A stretch of 64,000 bases of DNA from CALOBA01 sp942491465 (GCA_942491465.1 CALOBA010000018.1:61213-125212); one strand, 5' to 3'. Shown: positions 29,463-38,155, counted from the first letter of the stretch. Notes: generated from the sequence alone by a model not told the origin. A program made the numbers and translations.

Positions 29463-29749
29463 GAACAGATGTTCTCCAACAAGACCAAGACGGCGGTCGA
29501 TGATGACCTGCGCACGCAGACTCGACCCCTAGCGACAGCCACAAAATGGCCGCGGCCACAATGCTTCAGGGACAAAAGCGCCTCGCCCACCAACCCAAAT
29601 AAGGAGACGGGTGAGACTGGAGTCGGGCGACGGAGGCTGACCAGCCGGCATCGGGGCGCGCGGTCGAGGCACCGCTGAGCCGTATCCTGGGCCTGTCAGC
29701 GTGAAAACTTATTCGGGCCGACGACCGTGATCGCCGACCTAAGCCGCGC
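29463..29749 (-). other. Long 5' leader of the ribosomal protein super-operon
   Basis: About 280 bases lie between the predicted transcription start (near 29743) and the rpsL ATG. No open reading frame here looks real. A 12-base GC palindrome TGGCCGCGGCCA (29547-29558) followed on the minus strand by TTTTG could form a small attenuator-like hairpin. No rpoC lies upstream, unlike E. coli-type rpoBC-rpsL arrangements. Confidence 0.45.
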
Positions 29750-29778
29750 AGTATAAGAACCCCGATTGGTCATGTCAA
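29750..29778 (-). promoter_or_regulatory. Sigma-70 promoter of rpsL and the operon
   Basis: On the minus strand: -35 TTGACA (29778-29773, exact consensus), 17-base spacer, -10 TATACT (29755-29750, 5 of 6). The bases right after the -10 are GCGCGGC, a GC-rich discriminator as found in stringently controlled rRNA and ribosomal-protein promoters. The -35 overlaps an inverted repeat, GTCAACC (29774-29780) and GGTTGAC (29785-29791), that could be an operator. Confidence 0.85.
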
Positions 29779-29864
29779 CCTCAGGGTTGACTGATTGCCA
29801 AACTTCCACATCGCTACGAGGCAGTTGTTGCGGCCAGGGTTACGGAATCAGGCTCCACGCGTCG

Positions 29865-30758
29865 TTAACTGAGCCTGTCCACATCCACGGCGACCGTCAA
29901 CTGATGCTCCCCCCCACCGTAGAAGACACCGCGGACCGGGGTCACGTCCCGGTAATCGCGGCCGATCGCGGTGGTGATGTGCTGCTCGCCGATGAAACAG
30001 TCGTTGGTAGGGTCGAGGTCGATCCAGCCCCTGTCCGGCGGCCAGCCCTGGCCCGGCAGGAAGATGGCAAACCAGGCGTGAGACGCATCGGCACCACGCA
30101 GCTTGGGCTGCCCGGGTGGAGGCAGCGTTTCCAGGTAGCCGCTGACGTAGCGGGCCGCCAGCCCCAATCCCCGCAGCCCGGCGATGGCCAGGTGGGCAAA
30201 GTCCTGACAGACCCCGCGCCGATGCTCCAACACACGGGCGATCGGCGTGGCGACCGTGGTGAACGCCGGGTCGTACTCCAACTCGGTGTAGATGCGGTGG
30301 GTCAGATCGCGGGCCGCCTCGATCAGCGGTCGCCCAGGCGTGAACGAGTCCCGCGCATAGTCCGTTGCCGCCGCGCTCAGGGGCACTGCCGATGACGGCA
30401 ACGCAAAACCCCGAGCACCGATACCGGCCGGGTCGCTGTCGACGCGCAGCGCATCTCTGACGTCCTCCCAGCTTGGAGAGTGCCCCTGATTAGGCAGAAT
30501 CGGGGGCTCCACCTCGACTTCGCTGACCGCCGTAACCTCAAGGGTGGAATGCGCCTGCTGGATGGAGAAATAGTTCACCCGGTTGCCGAACAGGTCACGG
30601 TGCTCCCGCGCGACCGAGGGCCACGGAGTCACGCGGACGCTGCTGTTCAGACAGCGTTGGAACAGACTTTCCCGCGGCTTGAGGTGAGCGATGCTGTGGC
30701 AGAGCGATACCGGGCTGCCGTAGCCGTAGCGCGTGACATGGTTGATTCGGTATCTCAT
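29865..30758 (-). CDS. Transglutaminase-like cysteine protease/ligase family protein
   Basis: A 297-residue protein with the bacterial transglutaminase N-terminal domain (about 1-85, MRYRINHVTRYGYGSPV) and a transglutaminase core. The catalytic triad is visible: Cys184 (RRGVCQDFAH), His227 (ASHAWFAIF) and Asp249 (WIDLDPTND). No signal peptide, so probably cytosolic. Its ATG overlaps the stop of the ATP-grasp/alpha-E gene by 4 bases (30755-30758), indicating coupled translation. This gene pair is common in bacteria and has been predicted to make or process peptides, but the reaction and substrate are unknown. Confidence 0.88.
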   Translation of the reverse strand: MRYRINHVTRYGYGSPVSLCHSIAHLKPRESLFQRCLNSSVRVTPWPSVAREHRDLFGNRVNYFSIQQAHSTLEVTAVSEVEVEPPILPNQGHSPSWEDVRDALRVDSDPAGIGARGFALPSSAVPLSAAATDYARDSFTPGRPLIEAARDLTHRIYTELEYDPAFTTVATPIARVLEHRRGVCQDFAHLAIAGLRGLGLAARYVSGYLETLPPPGQPKLRGADASHAWFAIFLPGQGWPPDRGWIDLDPTNDCFIGEQHITTAIGRDYRDVTPVRGVFYGGGEHQLTVAVDVDRLS

Positions 30759-33361
30759 GGCTCCGTACCCGCTGCCCCGTCTGCATTCCGACGGTGCTCG
30801 ATCAGGTGATGCGGCTGCTCCTCATGTCGGAAGTATTGCGCCGTCAGCGCGTCGGACAGGCTTGCTATGCCATCCTCGATCCTGGTCAACACATCGGCCA
30901 GCGCCGAACGACGCGGGCCATCGGCATCCGGCTGGGCGATTTGGTCGAGTTCGGCGAGACGGAGGTCGGAAAGCAGCATCAACACCAGCTTTTGCGCCGG
31001 CGTGCGGCCTGAGGTGACGCCGTCGCGTGGCATCTGCTCGACCAGACGCTCCATCTGAACCACCTGATACGCCAGCGAGCGGGGATTGCCCTCGTCCTGA
31101 AAGACCAGGTCCAGCAGCGCACCGATACGGGTCCCTGCCTGGTAGCGACGACGGTAGGTAATCAAGCTGTCGGTAACGCCCAGCACGGCCTCGACCATCA
31201 GCGTCTCGTCCTGCTCGGAGCCCACCGGAACCAGTGTCGAGCGAAGCAACGTCGCGGTATTCACACCACGCTCCAGCCTTCGGCCGGCTTCGAGAAAATG
31301 CCAGCCTTCGTTGTGGGTCATGTTCTCATGTGTGAGGGCGGAGAACGCGACCAGCGACGTCACCAGGGCGTCCAGCACGTCCAACGCGCCGGCCAGCGCC
31401 TGGGGCGGGAAGCCGGTCAGGTGCTTGAAGTGCTTCTCGACCTCGTTGACGATCCGCCAGGTGTCGGTGGACAACCGGTCGCGCACCGACCAGGCGGCCT
31501 GGACCAAGGCCTGCAGCGTCTGCGGCAGACCACCGACGCGCTCGGCGTCGGTCACCAGCGACAGCATCTCCGGTGTCGGTTCGGTCAGCAGGGCCGCGGC
31601 CCCTTCGCCGACGAAACCGGGATAGGTCTGGGTCTGGTGAGTCACCGCGTGCAGCAGATAGGGGCAGCACTCGTCAGCATCTTCATGAATCGCGAACCCG
31701 CTGCGCTCGGTCAGCTTGATGATGCTCACGCGCAACAGTCGGACCAAGCCCTCCGCACGCTCCGCATAGCGACCGATCCAGAACAGGTTGTCGGCCACCC
31801 GCGACGATACCTCGCTCTCGCGGATGACCGCGGGCGACGTATAGTCCGATGCGACCAGCAGGCTCTCCTGGCGCGCGGGCTCGGTGGCCAGTACCCAGGT
31901 GTCCTTGCCCAGACCGCCGAGCCGATTCGTAACCATCGGCGTGTCCTGCTCCAGTGCAACCCGACTCAGCCCGCCGGGCATCACGGAGTAGCCTTCCTCC
32001 TCGCTCACGAGGAAGCTGCGCAGCACAAACGGCCGCGGCTCGATGCGACCGTCGATGTAGGCCGGCGCCGTAGACGGCATGACCTCCTCCTGCGCCGTGA
32101 AGCGCCAAGGCTCGGCACGGATGGCCGCGACCAGCCGGTCGCGCGCAGGCCCATCCATGCCCTTTCCGAACAGACAGCGCTGGCCGGCCGGGTTGCCGGC
32201 GGGCTTGATGACCAGGGATTCAAGATTGGCGATGACGAAATCGCGGTGCACCCGGTCACCGCACCACCAGGTGCGTAGATGCGGCAACGTCAGCTCTTCG
32301 CCGAGCAGGTGCTCGCAGAGCGCGGGCAGAAAGGCCATCAGCCCCGGGTGCTCGAGCACGCCGCTGCCCATGGCGTTGGCCATGGTAACGTTGCCGGCGC
32401 GCACGGACTGCAACAAGCCGGGGACACCGAGCAGCGAATCCTCGTCCAGCTCCAGCGGGTCGCAGCTATCGTCGTCGACCCTGCGAACCAGGCCGTCGAT
32501 GCGTTCGAGGCGTCCGAGCGTGCGCAGCCAGACCGCGCCGTCACGTACCGAGAGATCCGCGCCCTGCACCAGCGTGAAGCCGAGGTAGTTGGCGAGATAG
32601 GCATGCTCGAAATAGGCCGCATTGCTCGGCCCCGGTGTCAGCACGGCGATCCGCGCATGCGGCTCTCGGCTCGGAGAAAGCCGGTCCATGGCCCGCCGCA
32701 TCGAGCGGAAGAAGCCGGCCAGCCGATGGACATGGGAGTCTCGGAACAGGCTCGGCAGAACACGCGAGAGCACCACCCGGTTCTCCAGCGCATAGCCGGC
32801 CCCGGACGGGGTCTGGGCACGGTCACCGATGACCAGCCAGTGACCGTTGGCATCGCGGGTCAGGTCGGCGCTGTAGTGCACCAGCGGCCGTGCGCCGAAC
32901 ACCTCGACGCCGAAACAAGGCGGCAGGTAGCCCGGATAGCCGTCGACCAACTCGGCCGGAATCAGGCCTTTGCCGATCAGGCTGCGCGGACCGTAGAGGT
33001 CCAGCAGGATCAGGTTCAGCAGCTCTGCACGCTGGATCAGACCGCGCTCAAGCTCGGTCCACTCATCGCCCCGAATCAGCAGCGGCAGCGGGTCCAGCTC
33101 CCAGGGCCGGGACATCCCCCGCGGATCGCCGTAGACGTTGTAGGTGACGCCGTTGTCCCGGACCAGGCGGCGCGCTTCGCGCCAACGCGCCTCGATCTCC
33201 GGGGGACCGAGCTTGCGCAACGCGTCGAGCAGGTACTGCCAATGCGGGCGCAGCGTGCCGTCACCGGCACGCATCTCGTCGTGACTGCCGGGCGCTGGCA
33301 GGTATGCATCGGCTAGCCGTAGCTCATCGAGTACGGCGACATTCTTGGGAGACGGTTGCAT
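30755..33361 (-). CDS. Circularly permuted ATP-grasp protein fused to an alpha-E domain
   Basis: An 868-residue protein. The start at 33361 (MQPSPKNVAVLDELRLADAY) is chosen because the 47 codons upstream carry no family-like sequence. Residues about 1-490 form the circularly permuted type 2 ATP-grasp domain (former DUF404/407), with NVYGDPRGMSRPWELDPLPLL, ALENRVVLSRVLP, GPSNAAYFEHAYLANYLG and MANAMGSGVLEHP as recognisable blocks. From about residue 515 (VADNLFWIGRYAERAEGLVRLLRV) to the end is a helical alpha-E domain (former DUF403). In many bacteria these are separate genes; here they are one. With the coupled transglutaminase this suggests ATP-dependent peptide-bond formation plus cleavage or cross-linking. 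That function is inferred, not shown. Confidence 0.88.
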   Translation of the reverse strand: MQPSPKNVAVLDELRLADAYLPAPGSHDEMRAGDGTLRPHWQYLLDALRKLGPPEIEARWREARRLVRDNGVTYNVYGDPRGMSRPWELDPLPLLIRGDEWTELERGLIQRAELLNLILLDLYGPRSLIGKGLIPAELVDGYPGYLPPCFGVEVFGARPLVHYSADLTRDANGHWLVIGDRAQTPSGAGYALENRVVLSRVLPSLFRDSHVHRLAGFFRSMRRAMDRLSPSREPHARIAVLTPGPSNAAYFEHAYLANYLGFTLVQGADLSVRDGAVWLRTLGRLERIDGLVRRVDDDSCDPLELDEDSLLGVPGLLQSVRAGNVTMANAMGSGVLEHPGLMAFLPALCEHLLGEELTLPHLRTWWCGDRVHRDFVIANLESLVIKPAGNPAGQRCLFGKGMDGPARDRLVAAIRAEPWRFTAQEEVMPSTAPAYIDGRIEPRPFVLRSFLVSEEEGYSVMPGGLSRVALEQDTPMVTNRLGGLGKDTWVLATEPARQESLLVASDYTSPAVIRESEVSSRVADNLFWIGRYAERAEGLVRLLRVSIIKLTERSGFAIHEDADECCPYLLHAVTHQTQTYPGFVGEGAAALLTEPTPEMLSLVTDAERVGGLPQTLQALVQAAWSVRDRLSTDTWRIVNEVEKHFKHLTGFPPQALAGALDVLDALVTSLVAFSALTHENMTHNEGWHFLEAGRRLERGVNTATLLRSTLVPVGSEQDETLMVEAVLGVTDSLITYRRRYQAGTRIGALLDLVFQDEGNPRSLAYQVVQMERLVEQMPRDGVTSGRTPAQKLVLMLLSDLRLAELDQIAQPDADGPRRSALADVLTRIEDGIASLSDALTAQYFRHEEQPHHLIEHRRNADGAAGTEP

Positions 33362-33593
33362 GAGGAGGCTCTTGATCCGGCGACGCGGGCGACATTTTAG
33401 ACACGGGCCATACACCCCTCGCAAGTCCTGTTGTTGTCCCGAGCGACATTGAGACCGCAGATGTCGCCATGTCGCGCTGGGCGGATGCGGCCAAAACACC
33501 AACGTCGGGACGGCATTTGGACTAAACTATGCGCCGAAAAATCCATTCGACGCCCGGCTCGGACCATCGAGCCGCCTTGGAGATACCCCTGTC
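33362..33593. other. Divergent intergenic region, upstream part
   Basis: This stretch separates the minus-strand ATP-grasp gene from plus-strand genes. On the minus strand TTGCGA and TAAAAT are spaced 19 bases apart upstream of the ATP-grasp start, a weak promoter candidate. On the plus strand a TAAACT hexamer lies near 33524 without a good -35. Nothing else is recognised. Confidence 0.3.
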
Positions 33594-33680
33594 ATGCATC
33601 CGAATCATCTGCGCGTGGCCATCGTCTTCACCGTATTCAGCATCATGCTCGCGACGCCCTTGGTCGCGGTCAACCTCTGA
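33594..33680 (+). CDS. Possible 28-residue single-pass membrane peptide
   Basis: An ATG-initiated frame encodes 28 residues: MHPNHLRVAIVFTVFSIMLA followed by TPLVAVNL and a TGA. Residues 7-27 are a continuous hydrophobic stretch long enough to span the membrane once. A GGAG lies 11 bases upstream, slightly far. I do not recognise a family. The hydrophobic, low-charge composition differs from the random Arg/Pro-rich frames common in this GC-rich DNA, which is the main reason to list it. Downstream, 33681-33919 before the GH57 gene holds no other feature I can support. Confidence 0.35.
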   Translation: MHPNHLRVAIVFTVFSIMLATPLVAVNL

Positions 33681-33919
33681 GTCCGCATCCCGATCACAGC
33701 ACGCGATTCATGCGCGGGCACCGGCTGCGTCAGCGCTGCCCACTGCGGGCAAATGCCGCGATTTCCTGCCGCCCCCGGTGATCGAGTCGCTGCCCCACCC
33801 TCCGCACGCCGGACGCCTCAGTTCCCCCGGCCCGGCGTCGGCCCCACTGACCGCCGTTGTCGCCCGACCATCCCGCACATGCGGGACAGGGCACGCGCGG
33901 TCCTGAGCACGCCCGACGG

Positions 33920-35152
33920 ATGAACGCACAACACGCCCTCGTCCTCAATCTCCACCAACCCACGGGAAACCTGGAGCACCTGCTCGACCACCAGCCTTGG
34001 GAGGCGAAGGAGATCCTGTTTGCCCTCGACCGGATGCCGCGCAGCCTCTGGGGGCACGAAGATCTGGCCCGAGTTCACGTTTCATTGTCGGGAACACTGC
34101 TGGAGACCCTGTCCGACCCTGGCTTTCAGGAACGCGTCTACGGCACCGTCGATTGCGGATCACTGCTCTGGCAGCTGCAGAACCAGGACCTGTTCGAGAT
34201 ACTCGGTACCGGGTACTACCATCCGGTGCTGCCGCTGATCCCGGCGGCGGATCGCGCCGAGCACCTGGAGCGTTGGCAGGGCATTGCCCGCCATCTGTTC
34301 TGGCGCCCCCGCTTCCACGGCTTCTGGCCCCCGGAGATGGGCTTCTCCGCCGAGCTGATCCCGCTTCTGCGCGCATTCGGCTACCGCTATGTCCTGGTCG
34401 ACAGCGAGCACGTCGAGCCCGTCGGCAACATGAGCTGGCAGGAGCTGCGCTATCGCCCCCATGTCGCACGCTTCGAGGGCGAGGAGATCATTGTCGTCGT
34501 CCGCGACCGCGAACTCTCCGACGCACAGGAATCGGGCATGGACGTCGGCTGGTTCCTCGATGAGGTCGCCGAGCGGACCAAGTGGTGCGATTTCACCCCG
34601 CTGGTCACCACCTGCACCGACGGCGAGAACGGCGGCTGGTTCCGCAATGTCACCGACGGCGCCAACTTTTGGACCGCCTTCTACCAGCCGCTGCTCGAAC
34701 GGGTCCGCGATGGCAGCGCCCGGGTGGCGCCCACCTTCATCAACGACTATCTGAATGTCCACGGCGCCCACGGCGAGGTCCGCGTCGCCACCGGGGCCTG
34801 GAACACCGGTTGGCACCACGGCAAGGGCTTCACCCAGTGGACGGGCTCAGAGCGCCAGCGCGAGACGCTGGCCGCCTATGCCGTGTTCAGCGAGCGGCTG
34901 CATGCCGCCCGCGGCAAGGCGGGCAAGCCCGACGATGCAGCCCTCGCCGCCGCCATCGAAGACGCCACCTGGCACTTGCTCAGGGCCGAGACCAGCTGCA
35001 ACATCTACTGGGGTGAGGCCTGGTGCGGTCGCGCCGAGGCGGACTTGGACGCCGCCGGCCAGGCACTCGATTCCGCCGCGGACCATCTGGCGACCGCACC
35101 CGAATCGGCGCCCGATGCGGACGCTGCCGACGGCGCCGAGGACAACCGCTGA
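33920..35152 (+). CDS. GH57 family glycoside hydrolase (first of two)
   Basis: A 410-residue cytosolic protein. The start MNAQHALVLNLHQPTGNLEH at 33920 places the GH57 N-terminal strand (LNLHQP) at its usual place. The conserved block FWPPEMGFS (135-143) contains Glu139, the likely nucleophile; a second conserved block CTDGENGGW (232-240) follows. GH57 enzymes act on alpha-glucans (amylase, 4-alpha-glucanotransferase, branching enzyme). The C-terminal 40 residues are Ala/Asp-rich and probably disordered. It is followed after 214 bases by a second GH57 gene, so the two probably work together in glycogen or other alpha-glucan turnover. Exact specificity cannot be read from sequence. Confidence 0.82.
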   Translation: MNAQHALVLNLHQPTGNLEHLLDHQPWEAKEILFALDRMPRSLWGHEDLARVHVSLSGTLLETLSDPGFQERVYGTVDCGSLLWQLQNQDLFEILGTGYYHPVLPLIPAADRAEHLERWQGIARHLFWRPRFHGFWPPEMGFSAELIPLLRAFGYRYVLVDSEHVEPVGNMSWQELRYRPHVARFEGEEIIVVVRDRELSDAQESGMDVGWFLDEVAERTKWCDFTPLVTTCTDGENGGWFRNVTDGANFWTAFYQPLLERVRDGSARVAPTFINDYLNVHGAHGEVRVATGAWNTGWHHGKGFTQWTGSERQRETLAAYAVFSERLHAARGKAGKPDDAALAAAIEDATWHLLRAETSCNIYWGEAWCGRAEADLDAAGQALDSAADHLATAPESAPDADAADGAEDNR

Positions 35153-35366
35153 GCGAGCGCATTCCGCTGGCTGCCCCATGCCGGGATCAGCCCCCGGCAG
35201 CCGCCTTCCCCTTCGTATGGCCGGGCCGCCGCCAACGCCCCGACATCCCACCGGGCCGATGCAGCCACCCGCAGCCCGACCCCATCGCCGTCGACCGTCA
35301 CCATCAACGGCGGTCGCATCTTTCATCAACCACCCCCGACCAACCCCGTCAACAGGAGTCCCTGTC

Positions 35367-36866
35367 GTGTCCCTCCCTGAATACGTCGAAGGCCTGCCCA
35401 ACATCTCCGGTTCCGAGCTGGCCGTCTCCGCGGCCATGTCCGCCGGCCAAGCACGCGCGCTAAGCCAGAGCCCCGGCGGCGTCGACTTCGGCGGTATCCG
35501 CGCCGCTTCGGCCATCGCCCTGCACCAGCATCAGCCGCTGATCCCGGCCGGCGGCGACGACCTCGGCACCGCGGCCATCATCAGCAACCTGAAGTACATG
35601 ATGGACCATCAGGACATCGGCGATAACCACAACGCGCCGGGGTTCGTCTGGTGCTACAAGCGGATGGGCGAATTCATCCCGCAACTGATCCACGAGGGCA
35701 AGTCCCCGCGGGTCATGTTGGAGTATTCCGGCACCCTGCTGCACGGCCTGCGCGCCATGGGCGAGGACCACGTCATCGACGCCCTGAAGGGCATCACCAT
35801 GAACCCAGACTTGAACTGGGCCGTCGAATGGCTCGGCATGCCTTGGGGCCATGCGGTGGCGCCGTCGACGCCGGTGCAGGACTATCGGCTGCATGTGCAG
35901 GCGTTCCAGCACCACTTCGCCGCCATCTTCGGTCTCGACGCCCTGGAGCGCGTACGCGGCTTCTCGCCGTCGGAGATGGCGTTGCCGAACCATCCCGACG
36001 TCGCCTATGAATTCGTCAAGACGCTGAAGGACTGCGGCTATCAGTGGGTCTTGTTACAGGAGCACAGCGTCGAGCAGGTCGACAACGGCTGGCACCCCCA
36101 GCGCCCGCACCTGCCCCACCGCTTGGTCTGCACCAACAGCAAGGGCGAGAGCGCCAGCATCATCGCCCTGATCAAGACCCAGGGCTCCGACACCAAGCTG
36201 GTCGCCCAGATGCAGCCCTGGTACGAGGCCGCCGGCCTGCAGCGCTGGGAGCTGGCCGGCAAGCAGGTCCCGCCGCTGGTCACCCAGGTCGCCGACGGCG
36301 AGAACGGCGGCGTGATGATGAACGAGTTCCCGGGCAAGTTCATGGAGGTCGTGCACCAGGCATCGGGCAGCGATGTGCCGCTGATGAACGGCAGCGAATA
36401 CCTGGAGCACCTCTTCAACCTCGGCATCACCGAATCGGACTTGACCGCAATCCAGCCGGCCCAACAGCGCAAGATCTGGGAGCGCATGCAGCCCGGCGAC
36501 GGCCCTGAGAAGCTCGGCCAAGTCATCGATGCACTGAAGCAGGAAGACCACCAGTTCCATATGGACGGCGGCAGCTGGACCAACGACCTGTCCTGGGTCG
36601 AGGGCTACGACAATGTCTTAGGACCGATGGAAGAGGCCAGCTCGCTGTTCAACAAGCAGGTCCTGGCCAAGGGCGTGCCCACCGACGACCCGCACTACCG
36701 CAACGCCCTTTACCATCTGATGGCCTCCCAGACCAGCTGCTACCGCTACTGGGGCCAGGGCCTGTGGACCGACTACGGTCGCGAGATCTGCCGGCGGACC
36801 ATGGACATCGTCCGCTACGACTTCGGTGAACAGGCGACCAAGTCGTCGCCGACCAAGGTCGGCTAG
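35367..36866 (+). CDS. GH57 family glycoside hydrolase (second of two)
   Basis: A 499-residue protein. The GTG at 35367 is chosen because an AGGAG ribosome-binding site lies about 8 bases upstream; the frame is open much further upstream through the first GH57 gene but is a shadow there. GH57 motifs: IALHQHQPL (50-58), GFSPSEMALPN (198-208) with Glu203 as likely nucleophile, and VADGENGG (308-315). The C-terminal SQTSCYRYWGQGLWTDYG resembles the Trp-rich end of the first copy (AETSCNIYWGEAW), so the two genes are probably old paralogues. Predicted cytosolic alpha-glucan-active enzyme. Confidence 0.85.
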   Translation: MSLPEYVEGLPNISGSELAVSAAMSAGQARALSQSPGGVDFGGIRAASAIALHQHQPLIPAGGDDLGTAAIISNLKYMMDHQDIGDNHNAPGFVWCYKRMGEFIPQLIHEGKSPRVMLEYSGTLLHGLRAMGEDHVIDALKGITMNPDLNWAVEWLGMPWGHAVAPSTPVQDYRLHVQAFQHHFAAIFGLDALERVRGFSPSEMALPNHPDVAYEFVKTLKDCGYQWVLLQEHSVEQVDNGWHPQRPHLPHRLVCTNSKGESASIIALIKTQGSDTKLVAQMQPWYEAAGLQRWELAGKQVPPLVTQVADGENGGVMMNEFPGKFMEVVHQASGSDVPLMNGSEYLEHLFNLGITESDLTAIQPAQQRKIWERMQPGDGPEKLGQVIDALKQEDHQFHMDGGSWTNDLSWVEGYDNVLGPMEEASSLFNKQVLAKGVPTDDPHYRNALYHLMASQTSCYRYWGQGLWTDYGREICRRTMDIVRYDFGEQATKSSPTKVG

Positions 36867-36875
36867 CGACAACGG

Positions 36876-36899
36876 CGCGCAAACAAGGACGTTTGCGCG
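36876..36899. terminator. Bidirectional hairpin between convergent genes
   Basis: Perfect 9-bp stem CGCGCAAAC (36876-36884) and GTTTGCGCG (36891-36899) with loop AAGGAC, starting 9 bases after the GH57 stop and upstream of the convergent deacetylase end. There is no T-run, so it may work as a weak or Rho-assisted terminator. Confidence 0.55.
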
Positions 36900-36972
36900 A
36901 CGCCCGTTGCCGTGGTCTTCATCGAGCATCCGCTGCGCTGCCGAGATCTCCAATGCCCTAAGGCGATTTCTG

Positions 36973-37824
36973 TCAACTTTCATACGTCAGGAAGACCTCA
37001 TCGACCCGCCCCCAGGAGAAGGCCCCAAGCAGCCGGGCGAGCTTGGCAGGCATCCGCGAGAGGTTGACGTAGTGTCGAAACCGCGACTTCATGGGAATGC
37101 CGTCGACCCGCGGCTGATCCGCGTCCAGCTCCCAGGGGTGCAGGTAGAACACGGCGCTCATGCCCTCGCGGTTCACCGATCGCAACGCGGTCTCGGTATA
37201 GCGCAAAGGCAGCAGTCGAAAATACCCTCCTCCGCCGCAGGGCCAGTTCCTGCCGAACGCCCTGGCCGTGGTGATCGGTATCTCGATGAGGTCGTTGCAT
37301 CCCTCCGGTGTGTGGGGAAATCGAGGAAACTCCGGGAAGCCGTAGTGGTCGTGGCGCACCGGATAGACACTGGAAGAGTAGCGAAAGCCGAGGTCTTCCA
37401 ATAGTCGAAACACCCAAGTGTTGGTGGCATTGACCGAAAAGCTCGGCGCGCGATAGCCCAGGACGTGCTGGCCCGAGACCTGCTCCAGCAGGTTCTTCGC
37501 CCTGGAAACGTCTTCTTCCACGCCTTTCCAGTCCATTCCCGACAATCGGGCATGGGCCCAACCGTGACAGGCAAGCTCATGACCGTTCTCGACGATCCTC
37601 CTGACGACGTTCGGCCTGTTCTCCGCCACCCATCCCAGCGTGAAAAAGGTGCCCCGAACCCCGGCCTCGGCAAGCACGGCCAACACCCTATCGACATTCG
37701 CCTCCACCCGCGAAGGCCAGGAGCCCCAGTCACTGCGCTGAATCCGACCCTCAAACGCCCCGACTTGAAAATATTCTTCAACATCCACCGAGATCGCGTT
37801 TCGGATTTTTTGAGCTTCGTGCAT
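36973..37824 (-). CDS. Polysaccharide deacetylase of the exosortase (XrtA/DUF3473) type
   Basis: A 283-residue protein. The ATG at 37824 (MHEAQKIRNAISVDVEEYFQ) has a GGGAG ribosome-binding site 8 bases upstream and puts the motif SVDVEEYF near the N-terminus as in this subfamily. NodB homology motifs: Asp14, His82 (NGHELACHGWAHAR), with His87 and His91 as metal ligand candidates, and GYRAPSFSV as motif 3. The C-terminal DUF3473 part has FYLHPWELDADQPR. The subfamily belongs to PEP-CTERM/exosortase exopolysaccharide loci, where it is thought to deacetylate the polymer. No exosortase gene lies nearby. A weak sigma-54-like element is 67 bases upstream. Confidence 0.85.
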   Translation of the reverse strand: MHEAQKIRNAISVDVEEYFQVGAFEGRIQRSDWGSWPSRVEANVDRVLAVLAEAGVRGTFFTLGWVAENRPNVVRRIVENGHELACHGWAHARLSGMDWKGVEEDVSRAKNLLEQVSGQHVLGYRAPSFSVNATNTWVFRLLEDLGFRYSSSVYPVRHDHYGFPEFPRFPHTPEGCNDLIEIPITTARAFGRNWPCGGGGYFRLLPLRYTETALRSVNREGMSAVFYLHPWELDADQPRVDGIPMKSRFRHYVNLSRMPAKLARLLGAFSWGRVDEVFLTYES

Positions 37825-37890
37825 ACAGGTCGCTCCCAGGCTCGCAGCAGATTTCGTTTTATCAACCAAGAAAACAGATGGGGCCCCTGC

Positions 37891-37905
37891 GCAACCTCGG
37901 CACCT
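37891..37905 (-). promoter_or_regulatory. Weak sigma-54-like promoter for the deacetylase gene
   Basis: On the minus strand GG and GC are spaced by exactly 10 bases (GGTGCCGAGGTTGC), with the TTGC half matching and the TGGCAC half only partly matching. It lies 67 bases upstream of the deacetylase start. Exosortase-system genes in other species are often sigma-54 dependent, which makes it worth noting, but the match is poor. Confidence 0.25.
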
Positions 37906-38138
37906 CCGATCAGGACTGTACCACGGCCCAGTCGACCCAGCAGCGCAACATCCGGGAGGGCCCCTGCCCGGCCCCTACCGTCTGCGCCCTGCGGCTGAAG
38001 CCGCTGCCCCCAGTAGCCACCGCGGCAAGTCACACCCACGCCGCGGCTGCATCCGCCACCTCGCACGTCCCCCAGAGGCATGATCCTACACAACTCGGAT
38101 ATCGACTCACTTTTGCAACATTTCACAAAAACGAGACA

Positions 38139-38155
38139 TTGGCCTATCTCTTGCC
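38139..38155 (+). promoter_or_regulatory. Sigma-54-like promoter for the binding-protein/porin pair
   Basis: TTGGC (38139-38143) and TTGCC (38151-38155) give the GG-N10-GC spacing of sigma-54 promoters (consensus TGGCAC-N5-TTGC). It is 174 bases upstream of the first gene. The flanking inverted repeat TTTTG-N10-CAAAA at 38111-38130 could be an activator site, though it is closer than most enhancers. Confidence 0.4.

Noticed and set aside
34755..35366. Upstream extension of the second GH57 frame into the first GH57 gene
   Set aside because: Translation there is Pro/Arg/Ser-rich noise, and a GTG with a good AGGAG site at 35367 gives a normal GH57 N-terminus.
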